This document shows positions 9,732 to 18,214 of a DNA stretch of 64,000 nucleotides, one piece after another (the stretch's first letter is position 1; every line of letters starts with the position of its first letter). The notes under the pieces were generated by a model that ran no database searches, was not told where the DNA came from, and worked only from the letters and a program-made list of their open reading frames with translations. The DNA is taken from NCBI RefSeq assembly GCF_927798175.1, contig NZ_CAKMMP010000006.1, positions 1 through 64,000 on the forward strand, given 5' to 3'. The position numbers and the translations under genes were made by a program. The DNA comes from Paenibacillus sp. JJ-223 (lineage in GTDB: Bacteria > Bacillota > Bacilli > Paenibacillales > Paenibacillaceae).

Positions 9732-11351
9732 TCATTTCCGCAAACGGCGATTGAACCACGAACCAATGATGGGCGCGCGGGACAGATCGTGAAAGTCGAT
9801 CATGCGGGTCAAGCCCATGACGATAAAGTAAACGATCAAACCTGCGATCGAAGCCATAATCAGCCTGAGCCACAAAGGAAACAGCACAACGGTTTGCTCG
9901 TAAACGAGCAGCGTCGCCGCACCCATAATAAACATGCCTGCAATGGTTTTGGTCCAGTCCATAAGCTTGAAACGAAAAGCGAGCAGTTTGCGAACACTGC
10001 CGGCATGAAGGAACGTGACGATGGTGGAGTTGACGCAGATGGCGATAACCGCGCCAATTATGCCAAATTCCGGACGGGAAGCGAGCAGCAAAATCAGAGA
10101 GATTTTGATCACCGCCCCGATGAATGTATTGAGCAGCGCCTTGCCCGGCCGATCAAGGGCCTGAAGAGCCGCTTGCAGCGGTGGCTGAATATAAATGAAC
10201 AGGGCAAAAGGAGCCATTAATTTCAGCATGTTGCCAATCGAAGCGTCATTGTATAACAGAAGGCACAGCGGTTCCGCAAGCACGTACATGAATACCGAGA
10301 ACGGAGCCCCTGTGACCAGAGCCAGACGCAAAGCCTGGTGCATGCGCTTATGTATGAGTGCGCGATCGCCTTGGGCGGATGCTTCGGACAAAGAAGGCAC
10401 AAGAGAGGTCGCCAGCGAAGACGTCAGCGCGCCGGGCAGGAGCAGCAAAGGAATGATCATGCCTTGAAGCGCGCCGTACTGGGCCGTGGCCAGTCCTCTG
10501 GATAACCCCGCAAGGGCGAGGCTTTGCGCGGTAACGATCGTTTCGGCCAAATAAGAAAGGGATCCGACCAACCGTCCTGCGGTTACGGGAACCGAAATGG
10601 CGAGCAGTCTGCGAATCAGCCCTTTTTGAGAGGCTGCCGAGTCGATGGGCGTTTTGCCTGTGGTTTCGTCTTGGTTTTGGAGGGGGGATTTCGGTTGCAC
10701 TTCTGTTCTCTTCTGTTCTTTCTTGGCCCTGCCGTAATTCCAAAGCAAAATGAGCATTCCTGCAAACTCGCCGACAAGCGCCCCCAGCATGGCGCCGGCT
10801 GCAGCCCGTTCAATGCCTTGGGGAACCAGCAGCCAGGAAAACCAAATGACGCAGACAATGCGTACAATCGTCTCGGTGATGGAAGAAGCTGCGCTGGGGA
10901 TCATGTTCTGTTTGCCCTGAAAGTATCCCCGGTACACGGCAGACACCGCTATGATCGCAATCATGGGACTCATGCTGACGAAGGTGTGGTATACACGCTC
11001 GTCCGTGAGAACGTAACGCGTTACCCAAGGGGCAAAAACGATGCAGAGAAACATGAACAAAACGCCCAGCGTTAGCGTGAAGCTTAAGCTGACCTGCAGG
11101 ATGCGCTGCGGAGAATAACGATTTGCTCCCGTATCCGCTTCGGCTACAAGCTTGGCTATGGCGAGCGGAATGCCTCCGGTGATCAGGGTGACCAGCACAA
11201 TAAAGAAAGGATAGCTCAGTTGGTACAGGCCCACCCCTTCTGCACCGATGACTCGCGGCAGCGCGATGCGCGGGATAAAGCCCAATACCCGGTTAATAAT
11301 GCCAGCAGCGAGTAGGATCATGGCTCCTTGGATAAATGTCTGCTTTTTCAA
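9732..11351 (-). CDS. spoVB: SpoVB, MATE-like flippase of spore cortex formation
   Basis: SpoVB belongs to the polysaccharide/lipid II flippase branch of the MOP superfamily and is needed for spore cortex synthesis. The 539 residues form about 14 membrane helices, with family features GIINRVLGFIPRIALPRVIG, GIPLAIAKLVAE and YRGYFQGKQNMIPSA. A hydrophilic loop rich in Lys, Gln and Thr lies near residues 205-235. Start is TTG at 11351, preceded by AGAGGGG. Its position between yrbG-like and comN genes is as in B. subtilis. Confidence 0.9.
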   Translation of the reverse strand: MKKQTFIQGAMILLAAGIINRVLGFIPRIALPRVIGAEGVGLYQLSYPFFIVLVTLITGGIPLAIAKLVAEADTGANRYSPQRILQVSLSFTLTLGVLFMFLCIVFAPWVTRYVLTDERVYHTFVSMSPMIAIIAVSAVYRGYFQGKQNMIPSAASSITETIVRIVCVIWFSWLLVPQGIERAAAGAMLGALVGEFAGMLILLWNYGRAKKEQKRTEVQPKSPLQNQDETTGKTPIDSAASQKGLIRRLLAISVPVTAGRLVGSLSYLAETIVTAQSLALAGLSRGLATAQYGALQGMIIPLLLLPGALTSSLATSLVPSLSEASAQGDRALIHKRMHQALRLALVTGAPFSVFMYVLAEPLCLLLYNDASIGNMLKLMAPFALFIYIQPPLQAALQALDRPGKALLNTFIGAVIKISLILLLASRPEFGIIGAVIAICVNSTIVTFLHAGSVRKLLAFRFKLMDWTKTIAGMFIMGAATLLVYEQTVVLFPLWLRLIMASIAGLIVYFIVMGLTRMIDFHDLSRAPIIGSWFNRRLRK

Positions 11352-11573
11352 AGCGACCCCTCTTTCCCGGTTGAAAAGTAACAGGTTGGTTACGCGGACA
11401 GGACAAAGCCTGGTTGTCTCATTCTATGCTAGTCCATGACCTTCTCATGACACGATCGGGCGATTTACAAAAAGAACCAAACCAATCAAAGAAGGAATAT
11501 GGCATGTGGAAGTCGAATGTTGTATCAAGGATGCCGCAGAAAGGTTTTTGAGCAAGGAAGGGAGGCGCTCCCC

Positions 11574-11822
11574 GTGGAAGAAATGAACGATACGGAACTG
11601 GAACAGTCCATCGAGCTGCTCTGCCAAAGCAAAGCAGAGGAGTTACGGCTTGTGGGATACGAGTATGTGACAAGCAAAGATGTATGGAACTGCGTCAGTC
11701 ATAAATATGAGAAGCAGGGCATTCCGCCCCTGCACCAGCTGGTGAACGACATATTGTCACTGAAAGCAACGAGCTTTATGAACTTTTTGACCGTAGCTGC
11801 TTACCGGGGGTCCTCTTTCTAA
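11574..11822 (+). CDS. comN: ComN-like post-transcriptional regulator
   Basis: An 82-residue protein starting at GTG 11574, eight bases after GGAGG. The segment ELEQSIELLCQSKAEELRLVGYEYVTSKDVWNC and ILSLKATSFMNFLTV match the ComN/YrzD family, which in B. subtilis acts on comE mRNA in competence. The place between spoVB and secD is conserved. The stop codon lies in the loop of the terminator hairpin, so the two overlap. Confidence 0.8.
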   Translation: MEEMNDTELEQSIELLCQSKAEELRLVGYEYVTSKDVWNCVSHKYEKQGIPPLHQLVNDILSLKATSFMNFLTVAAYRGSSF

Positions 11823-11841
11823 TCGAAAGGGATCTTTTTTT
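11809..11841 (+). terminator. Terminator overlapping the comN stop
   Basis: GGTCC(T)CTTTC (11809-11819) pairs with GAAAGGGATC (11825-11834) with one bulged base, then seven T. The comN stop sits in the loop. Confidence 0.8.
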
Positions 11842-11849
11842 GTTGAAAA

Positions 11850-11878
11850 TTGACTGCATTTTACGGCATCGCTATAAT
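11850..11878 (+). promoter_or_regulatory. Sigma-A promoter of secDF
   Basis: TTGACT (11850-11855), 17-base spacer, TATAAT (11873-11878). This is near-consensus and starts nine bases after the terminator T tract. secD begins 36 bases downstream. Confidence 0.85.
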
Positions 11879-11914
11879 AGGAATATTGAGAATGAAAGGG
11901 GATCTAGGAACGGC

Positions 11915-13165
11915 ATGAAAAGAATTGTCAGTTTCATTCTGGTCGTGCTTGTCACCGCTGGCGTGATGGTGGGGACAAGTCCGGAGCTGCTGAAAAATAT
12001 GCGCTTGGGCCTTGACTTAAAGGGAGGCTACGAGATCTTATATGAAGCAGAGCCGCTGGAACAAGGACAGCAAGTTTCCAAGGCTTCTCTGGTGCAAACC
12101 GCAAGAAGTTTGGAAAGTCGTGCCAACGCGCTCGGAACCAGCGAGCCAGAGGTCACAACGGAAGGAACGAACCGCATCCGTTTGAAACTTGCCGGAGTTA
12201 CCGACGAGGCCGAAGTTAGGGCCAAAATGAAGGAGCCGGCCGTTTTGACGTTCCGCAGTAAAGGCGAGAACGACAAAGAAGGCGAGTACAGCAAAATCGA
12301 ACTTCGCGGTAACGAATTCGTCGAGAACGGCGCAAAAGTGGTGTTTAACCAACTGAACCAACCGATGATCGACATTCAGGTGAAGGACAAAGCCAAATTT
12401 GCGGAAATTACGAAACGTTTGGTTGGACAGCCTTTGGCGATCTACTTGGATGATCAACTGTTGTCCGCGCCAGAAGTTAAACAAGCGTTAACCGACGGTT
12501 CTGCCCAAATTTCGGGCAGTTACACGCGCGAGGAAGCGAACCAGCTGCGCGATACGATCAACTTGGGCGCTTTGCCGTTGAAGCTGACCGAGAAGTATTC
12601 GCAAAGCGTTGGCGCAACGCTGGGTAAACTTTCCTTGAATCAAACGATTAAAGCGGGGCTTATCGCATCAGTCATTATTCTGGCGTTCATGATCGCAATG
12701 TACCGTATACCAGGCCTTGTCGCAAGTTTCTCGCTGATAGTGCACACATGGCTTGTGCTGGCCATCTTCTATTTGGGAGAATTCGTGCTCACGCTGCCAG
12801 GGATCGCGGCCTTTATTCTCGGGATCGGGATGGCGGTCGACGCCAACATTATTACGTACGAACGGATCAAAGAGGAGATGCGGAGCGGCAAGTCCGTGAT
12901 GTCGGCAGTGAAGGCCGGCGGGAAACACTCGTTCCGCACAATCATCGACTCCAACATCACTACAATCATTGCTGCTGGCGTCATGTTTTTCTTTGGTACC
13001 GGGGCGGTCAAAGGTTTTGCACTCGTGCTGATCTTCGACATCGTGACCAGCATCATCACGAATATTTACTTCTCCCGTTTCTTGCTCAGCCTGCTCGTTA
13101 AAGCGAACTTGCTGAAGAAACCGAAGTATTTCGGAGTAAAGGAGAGTGAAATTCGTGCGCTTTAA
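11915..13165 (+). CDS. secD: SecD, protein-export membrane protein
   Basis: SecD with SecF uses proton motive force to complete protein translocation through SecYEG. ATG 11915 follows CTAGGA and gives a 416-residue protein with an N-terminal membrane helix, then LGLDLKGGYEILYEAEP, the large extracellular P1 domain, and a C-terminal five-helix RND domain including GIGMAVDANIITYERIKEE. The extracellular part is short compared with Gram-negative SecD. In B. subtilis secD and secF are fused; here they are separate and overlapping genes. Confidence 0.95.
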   Translation: MKRIVSFILVVLVTAGVMVGTSPELLKNMRLGLDLKGGYEILYEAEPLEQGQQVSKASLVQTARSLESRANALGTSEPEVTTEGTNRIRLKLAGVTDEAEVRAKMKEPAVLTFRSKGENDKEGEYSKIELRGNEFVENGAKVVFNQLNQPMIDIQVKDKAKFAEITKRLVGQPLAIYLDDQLLSAPEVKQALTDGSAQISGSYTREEANQLRDTINLGALPLKLTEKYSQSVGATLGKLSLNQTIKAGLIASVIILAFMIAMYRIPGLVASFSLIVHTWLVLAIFYLGEFVLTLPGIAAFILGIGMAVDANIITYERIKEEMRSGKSVMSAVKAGGKHSFRTIIDSNITTIIAAGVMFFFGTGAVKGFALVLIFDIVTSIITNIYFSRFLLSLLVKANLLKKPKYFGVKESEIRAL

Positions 13166-14063
13166 TTGGAACTATGACTACATCAAAGGCAGCAAATTTG
13201 CTTATACTTTCTCCATTCTGTTAACGATAGCGGGGATCGTCAGCTTGCTTGCTCTTGGATTGAACTATGCGGTGGATTTCCGTGCAGGTTCAAACGTCGA
13301 CATCACCGTATCCAAAGCGATTACAGCGGAACAAATCAATCCGATCATCAAAGACATTGGTGCAGATAACGGGGATGTCCAAATAACAACGGGAACTGAC
13401 CGAGTAAACGTACGTTTTTCCAAAGAGCTTGATGAAACTCAGGAAAAAACGTTCAAGGATGAATTCAGCAAATTGGATTCCACCGCTTCTTACGAGGTGA
13501 ATACCGTTGATCCGGAGATGGCCAAAGAATTGGAACGGAATGCCATCTACGCTGTGCTGATCGCAAGTATCGGGATCATGATCTACGTTGCGATCCGGTT
13601 TGAATGGCGATTCGGCCTTGCCGCCGTCATTTCGCTTTTCCATGACGCATTTGTCGTCATCAGCGTGTTCTCCATTTTCCGGTTGGAAGTGGACCTGACG
13701 TTCATTACAGCCGTACTTACCGTTGTCGGCTTCTCCATCAATGATACGATCGTTATTTTTGACCGGATTCGTGAAAACATGCGGTTCGCCAAAAAAACGT
13801 CGAAGGCCGATTTGCGTCAGGTGGTAAACAACAGTTTGGCTCAAACGATGACTCGTTCCCTGAATACAACGTTCACCGTTTTTGCCGCTTCCATCTGTTT
13901 GTTCATTTTCGGCGGGGAGTCCATTCGTATGTTCTCGCTCGCCATGGTCATCGGAACACTGTTCGGCGCGTATTCTTCCATCTTTATTGCTGCACCGCTC
14001 TGGCTGGTTCTGAAAGGCAAACAAATCAGCAAGCCAAAAGCGGCTGCCAAAGCATCCAACTAA
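13155..14063 (+). CDS. secF: SecF, protein-export membrane protein
   Basis: SecF partners SecD. GTG 13155 is chosen because GGAGAG lies eight bases upstream; GTG 13146 is too close. The product of 302 residues begins VRFNWNYDYIKGSKF, with a first helix, a short P4 region containing LNYAVDFRAGSNVDI, then the RND block ending with TVVGFSINDTIVIFDRIRE and SLNTTFTVFAASICLFIFGG. The first 11 bases overlap secD, so translation is coupled. Confidence 0.95.
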   Translation: MRFNWNYDYIKGSKFAYTFSILLTIAGIVSLLALGLNYAVDFRAGSNVDITVSKAITAEQINPIIKDIGADNGDVQITTGTDRVNVRFSKELDETQEKTFKDEFSKLDSTASYEVNTVDPEMAKELERNAIYAVLIASIGIMIYVAIRFEWRFGLAAVISLFHDAFVVISVFSIFRLEVDLTFITAVLTVVGFSINDTIVIFDRIRENMRFAKKTSKADLRQVVNNSLAQTMTRSLNTTFTVFAASICLFIFGGESIRMFSLAMVIGTLFGAYSSIFIAAPLWLVLKGKQISKPKAAAKASN

Positions 14064-14075
14064 ACATGTATGTTC

Positions 14076-14100
14076 AAGCCGCGCTTCCATGCGCGGTTTT
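14076..14100 (+). terminator. Terminator after secF
   Basis: AAGCCGCGC (14076-14084) pairs with GCGCGGTTT (14091-14099) around TTCCAT, with a short T tract. It may be only partly effective, as the next gene has no clear promoter. Confidence 0.6.
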
Positions 14101-14134
14101 GTAACTTTAGGTACACGTACAAGGGGGATTAAGC

Positions 14135-15094
14135 ATGACCAGAACTCGTATTCCAACTGTTCGCACTGCGGCATGGAGCGGCATCGCCGGGAATATGGTT
14201 CTCGCAGTGATCAAGGCTGGGATTGGATATATTTCAGGAAGCAAGTCTTTGCTTGTCGATGGTTTATATTCGGCCTCGCAGGCGGCATCCTCACTGACGG
14301 ACTTGTTTCCGGCCAAGGTTGAAAAGACTGGGAATCGAATCCGAGGAATGGCTTCCGGGGATCATGTGCGCGTAGCCGGGCCAGGGACTTCGGTCGTGTT
14401 GTCTGTGCTTGTTCTTTTGGGCGGGTTGCAAATTGCTTTTTCGGCACTGTCGGCATTATCGGGCAGCGTACCCGAAATGAAGGGACAGTGGGCCCTTGTT
14501 ACCGTTCTAGTTGCCTTGGCCATCCGGGAAGCGATATTTCACTTTCAGTACAGATATTACCGCAAACGAAACCAGCCGCAAGCCTTGGCGTATGCGCAGC
14601 AGCATCGCCGCGCATTATATTGCTCGCTTGTCGTTATGATCGGCATTGCCGGTTCCTTGACCGGGGAAATGATGGGTTGGGACGCGCTGCTGTACATGGA
14701 TCCGGCCGCATCTTTGATTGCTTCTTTCTTTGTGCTGCATCAGGGATACCGCATGATCGTGGATACGGTGTACGGTTCGCTCGTGCAGGAACTGGAACAG
14801 GAAGAGTCCATTGACTTTCAGGAAACGGTTCAACGCGTGCTTGGCGTGATTACGATTGATCATTTGTCTGCAAGAAACCAAGGGCATTACGTTGCCATCG
14901 ACCTTATCATTACCGTTAATCCGAGAATCACCATTCTGGAGGCGCAAGAAATAGCTAACCGTGCCAAAACATTGCTAATGACCCGTTTCGACCATGTTAG
15001 GGAAGTGCAGGTTCAGGCGATTCCTTATGACCCTGGTTATCCCTATAAATCCAATCATGAGCTGCCTGATCACGAAGCGACATTGATCCAATAG
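14135..15094 (+). CDS. CDF-like membrane protein with degenerate metal site
   Basis: The 319-residue protein has the cation diffusion facilitator layout: helices 1-2 (GNMVLAVIKAGIGYISGSKS), a basic loop, helices 3-6, and a C-terminal cytoplasmic ferredoxin-like domain (VQRVLGVITIDHLSAR to VREVQVQAIPYDPG). Active members carry D-x3-[HD]-x3-D type ligands in helix 2 and H-x3-D in helix 5. Here helix 2 reads VDGLYSASQAASS, keeping only the first Asp. Helix 5 reads ALYCSLVVMIGIAG with no His or Asp. Proton-coupled zinc or manganese export is therefore doubtful. GGGG precedes the ATG. In B. subtilis other genes (yrvCD) occupy this slot between secDF and recJ. Confidence 0.75.
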   Translation: MTRTRIPTVRTAAWSGIAGNMVLAVIKAGIGYISGSKSLLVDGLYSASQAASSLTDLFPAKVEKTGNRIRGMASGDHVRVAGPGTSVVLSVLVLLGGLQIAFSALSALSGSVPEMKGQWALVTVLVALAIREAIFHFQYRYYRKRNQPQALAYAQQHRRALYCSLVVMIGIAGSLTGEMMGWDALLYMDPAASLIASFFVLHQGYRMIVDTVYGSLVQELEQEESIDFQETVQRVLGVITIDHLSARNQGHYVAIDLIITVNPRITILEAQEIANRAKTLLMTRFDHVREVQVQAIPYDPGYPYKSNHELPDHEATLIQ

Positions 15095-15133
15095 TGACGC
15101 TTGATCGTGCAGCGCAGGAAAGGAGCGTTATCA

Positions 15134-17542
15134 TTGCTTTATTCGCAATACCGGTGGAGTACGCCGGATATCGAACCGGAGGCGGCTGCGGGACTCTCGC
15201 AGGCGCTTTCCGTTTCCCCGCTCGTCGCACGTTTGCTCGTGGGCCGTGGAGTGCTCACAGAGGCAGAGGCGGAACGGTTTTTGCATCCGGACCTGAGCCA
15301 GATGCATGATCCTTATTTGCTGCATGGCATGGATAAGGCCGTACCACGCATCCAACAGGCGCTGGAGCGCGGCGAGCATATTTTAATTTATGGAGATTAC
15401 GATGCCGACGGTGTATCAAGCACTTCACTCATGATTCATTTGATGAGGCATTTGGGCGCCTCGTACGATATTTATATTCCTCATCGATCCAATGAAGGGT
15501 ACGGGCTGCATAATCATGCCTTGGATTGGGCACACCAGCAGGGAGTCACGCTGATCATTACCGTCGATACCGGGATCAGCGCAGTGGAGCAGATCGCGTA
15601 TGCCTCATCGCTGGGCATGGAAGTCATCGTGACGGATCACCATGAACCGCCTGAAGTATTGCCGGAAGCCTATGCTTTAATCAATCCGAAGCTCCCGCAA
15701 TGCAGCTACCCGTTCAAGGGGCTGGCAGGTGCAGGAGTCGCCCTGAAGTTGGCCCAAGCGCTGATTGGGGAAGTTCCGCGCGAATGGATGGAGATTGCAT
15801 CCATTGGCACGGTAGCGGACCTCATGCCCTTGGAGGGGGAAAATCGGGTCATCGTAAGTTACGGCGTCGAATCCATGCGCGATACGCGCCTTCCCGGAGT
15901 AAGTGCCTTATTGGAGATCAGCGGGGTTACACAGGAACAGGTGACCTCTGTGAACATTGCGTTTGCAATGGCTCCTCGAATCAATGCCAGCGGGCGTCTG
16001 GATCACGCGGGGCGTGCGGTGTCCCTTCTTACGACAGACAATCTGGATGAGGCGCATATGCTCGCCGGTCAACTCGATCTGTTGAACAGGGAACGCCAAC
16101 AAGTGGTCGAAAGCATCGTGCAGGAAGCGGTGGCGATGCTGGAGCACAAAATTCAGAGCCAAGGCTCGGTTCCTCATGTCATTCTGTTGGCAGGAGAGGG
16201 CTGGAACGTGGGTGTGGTTGGTATTGTGGCTTCCAAATTGCTGGAACGATATTATCGCCCTACGCTTATTCTGGGCATTGACCCTGAAACAGGGATGTGC
16301 AAGGGATCGGCCCGATCCATCGACGGGCTCGACATCTACGAGGCTCTAACCGCGTGCAAGCATACGCTAGACCATTATGGAGGCCATCCCGCAGCTGCGG
16401 GCATGACGCTCCATCGGGACCAGCTCGTGGAGCTGGAGCGAGGCTTGAACGATTATGCCGCTGGCGTTTTGAAAGAGGAAGATTTCATTCCACGACGCCT
16501 CGCTGACGATAACTGTTTGATCAGTGACGTGCCGCTGAAAGTCATTCAGGAAATAGACAGACTGCAGCCGTTCGGCATGAGCAATCCATCGCCACGTTTT
16601 GTGCTGAATAAGGTCACTATTAAAGAAACCCGAACGATGGGCCGCGAGAAACGCCATCTGAAGCTGGTGCTGGAGCAGGAGGGCTGGCAGCTTGAAGCTG
16701 TTGCGTTTGGCAAAGGGGCTTTGGCGGACTTCCTGCTTCCCGGAACCGTCATCGACGCGATGGGCGAACTTTCCATTAACGAGTGGAATGGCACGCGAAA
16801 GCCGCAATTTATGCTGCATGATCTGGCAGTGAGCGAGGCACAGGTTTTCGATCTACGCGGCAGTGCCGATCCATTAAATGGAATGAAACAGTTTATGCGT
16901 ACCTTCGAAGTTCATCTGAGGTATACAAGCGGCTCGATCGGCGTTATCGTCCGTCAAGAAACGAATGTTTCTATAGGAAATTCATTGTATGAACCATGCC
17001 TTTGGGTATATGATAGGAAGGTCGGGTTGTTACCCCGTAATGCTGCCGCGCAGCACTACGGACAGGAGCAGGTCCGGACGTTATTTGTGTTTGATACGCC
17101 GGAAACTCCGGAACAGCTTGATGCGATGCTGAAGTTGTTCAGCGGAGCCGAGAATATCATCCTTCTGCATGGATCGGGCCACAATCGCCGAGATCGACTT
17201 CAGATGCCTTCCAGAGAGCTCTTTAAGCGCATGTATGTGCTGGTGTCCAAATGGGGAGCTGAACCGGTGGGTGAACAGGAAATTACGCCTGTACTCAGTC
17301 GGCAGTGCAGCTGCTCTGTACGCATGATTACGATGATGCTTGATGTGTTTGAAGAACTGGGCTTCATTCACCGGCGAGACGGCAACATCGAGTTTGTTGC
17401 CAATCCGCCCAAACGGGATCTGGCAACATCGCGAAATTATCGAGCCATCGAAAGCATGGCAGAAACCGAGCAGGTGATGTTGGATGCACCCACGTCTCAG
17501 CTTACACAATGGATGATAACCCGGATGAAGGGCGTATCTTAG
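15134..17542 (+). CDS. recJ: RecJ, single-strand-specific 5'-3' exonuclease
   Basis: RecJ resects single-stranded DNA 5' to 3' in recombination and mismatch repair. TTG 15134, eight bases after AAAGGAG, is preferred over the upstream ATG in the previous intergenic space. The 802-residue protein has the DHH phosphoesterase motifs ILIYGDYDADGVSS, TVDTGIS and VTDHHEPP, then the DHHA1 domain with YGGHPAAAGM, and an OB-fold. A C-terminal extension of about 220 residues, as in Bacillus RecJ, follows. It is followed by apt with a 37-base gap. Confidence 0.95.
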   Translation: MLYSQYRWSTPDIEPEAAAGLSQALSVSPLVARLLVGRGVLTEAEAERFLHPDLSQMHDPYLLHGMDKAVPRIQQALERGEHILIYGDYDADGVSSTSLMIHLMRHLGASYDIYIPHRSNEGYGLHNHALDWAHQQGVTLIITVDTGISAVEQIAYASSLGMEVIVTDHHEPPEVLPEAYALINPKLPQCSYPFKGLAGAGVALKLAQALIGEVPREWMEIASIGTVADLMPLEGENRVIVSYGVESMRDTRLPGVSALLEISGVTQEQVTSVNIAFAMAPRINASGRLDHAGRAVSLLTTDNLDEAHMLAGQLDLLNRERQQVVESIVQEAVAMLEHKIQSQGSVPHVILLAGEGWNVGVVGIVASKLLERYYRPTLILGIDPETGMCKGSARSIDGLDIYEALTACKHTLDHYGGHPAAAGMTLHRDQLVELERGLNDYAAGVLKEEDFIPRRLADDNCLISDVPLKVIQEIDRLQPFGMSNPSPRFVLNKVTIKETRTMGREKRHLKLVLEQEGWQLEAVAFGKGALADFLLPGTVIDAMGELSINEWNGTRKPQFMLHDLAVSEAQVFDLRGSADPLNGMKQFMRTFEVHLRYTSGSIGVIVRQETNVSIGNSLYEPCLWVYDRKVGLLPRNAAAQHYGQEQVRTLFVFDTPETPEQLDAMLKLFSGAENIILLHGSGHNRRDRLQMPSRELFKRMYVLVSKWGAEPVGEQEITPVLSRQCSCSVRMITMMLDVFEELGFIHRRDGNIEFVANPPKRDLATSRNYRAIESMAETEQVMLDAPTSQLTQWMITRMKGVS

Positions 17543-17579
17543 GCAGAGTTGTGTTATTTATTTTAGGAGGAGATTAATT

Positions 17580-18092
17580 TTGGATTTCAAAGATTATATT
17601 CGTGTCATTCCGGATTTTCCGCAGCCGGGAATCAGCTTCAAGGACATTACCACGCTGTTGAAGGATGGAGAAATGTATCGCAAGGCGATCAATGAACTGA
17701 AAACGATGGTTTCCGATCTGAAAATCGATGTCATTGCCGGACCGGAAGCGCGTGGTTTCGTTGTGGGTGCTCCATTGTCCTATGCTCTTGGCGTTGGTTT
17801 TGCGCCGATCCGCAAAAGCGGGAAGCTGCCTGGTGAAACGATCGAAGCCGGTTATGACCTCGAATATGGCAAAGATACGCTCGCTATGCATATCGATGCG
17901 ATCGAGAAAGGACAAAACGTGCTGATTGCCGATGACCTGTTGGCAACCGGCGGCACCATCGCTACCTCCGTCAAATTGATTGAGCAATTGGGCGGCAACG
18001 TGGTTGGCGCTGCGTTCCTGATTGAGTTGGATGAACTGAACGGGCGGGCTAAGCTGCCGAATATCGACGTGTTCACGTTGATGAATTACTAA
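17580..18092 (+). CDS. apt: Apt, adenine phosphoribosyltransferase
   Basis: Apt salvages adenine with PRPP to AMP. TTG 17580 lies seven bases after AGGAGGAG. The 170 residues start MDFKDYIRVIPDFPQPGI, typical of Apt, and contain GPEARGFVVGAPL and the PRPP loop VLIADDLLATGGT. It ends the recJ transcript at a bidirectional hairpin facing the uracil permease gene. The recJ-apt-relA order is conserved, but here the permease gene is inserted between apt and relA. Confidence 0.97.
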   Translation: MDFKDYIRVIPDFPQPGISFKDITTLLKDGEMYRKAINELKTMVSDLKIDVIAGPEARGFVVGAPLSYALGVGFAPIRKSGKLPGETIEAGYDLEYGKDTLAMHIDAIEKGQNVLIADDLLATGGTIATSVKLIEQLGGNVVGAAFLIELDELNGRAKLPNIDVFTLMNY

Positions 18093-18146
18093 ACCAAACC
18101 TATTGCTCCCGTTTCCCGGGAAATAATACATGGCATGAATGACTGA

Positions 18147-18197
18147 AAAAAAGCCAGTTCGCTGCCTCCGTAAAGGAGGGAGTGAACTGGCTTTTTT
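18147..18197. terminator. Bidirectional terminator between apt and uraA
   Basis: AAAAGCCAGTTC pairs with GAACTGGCTTTT, with an inner CCTCC/GGAGG pairing, A-rich on one side and T-rich on the other. It serves both convergent genes. Confidence 0.88.
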
Positions 18198-18214
18198 ACA
18201 TGTTACGGATGAAA

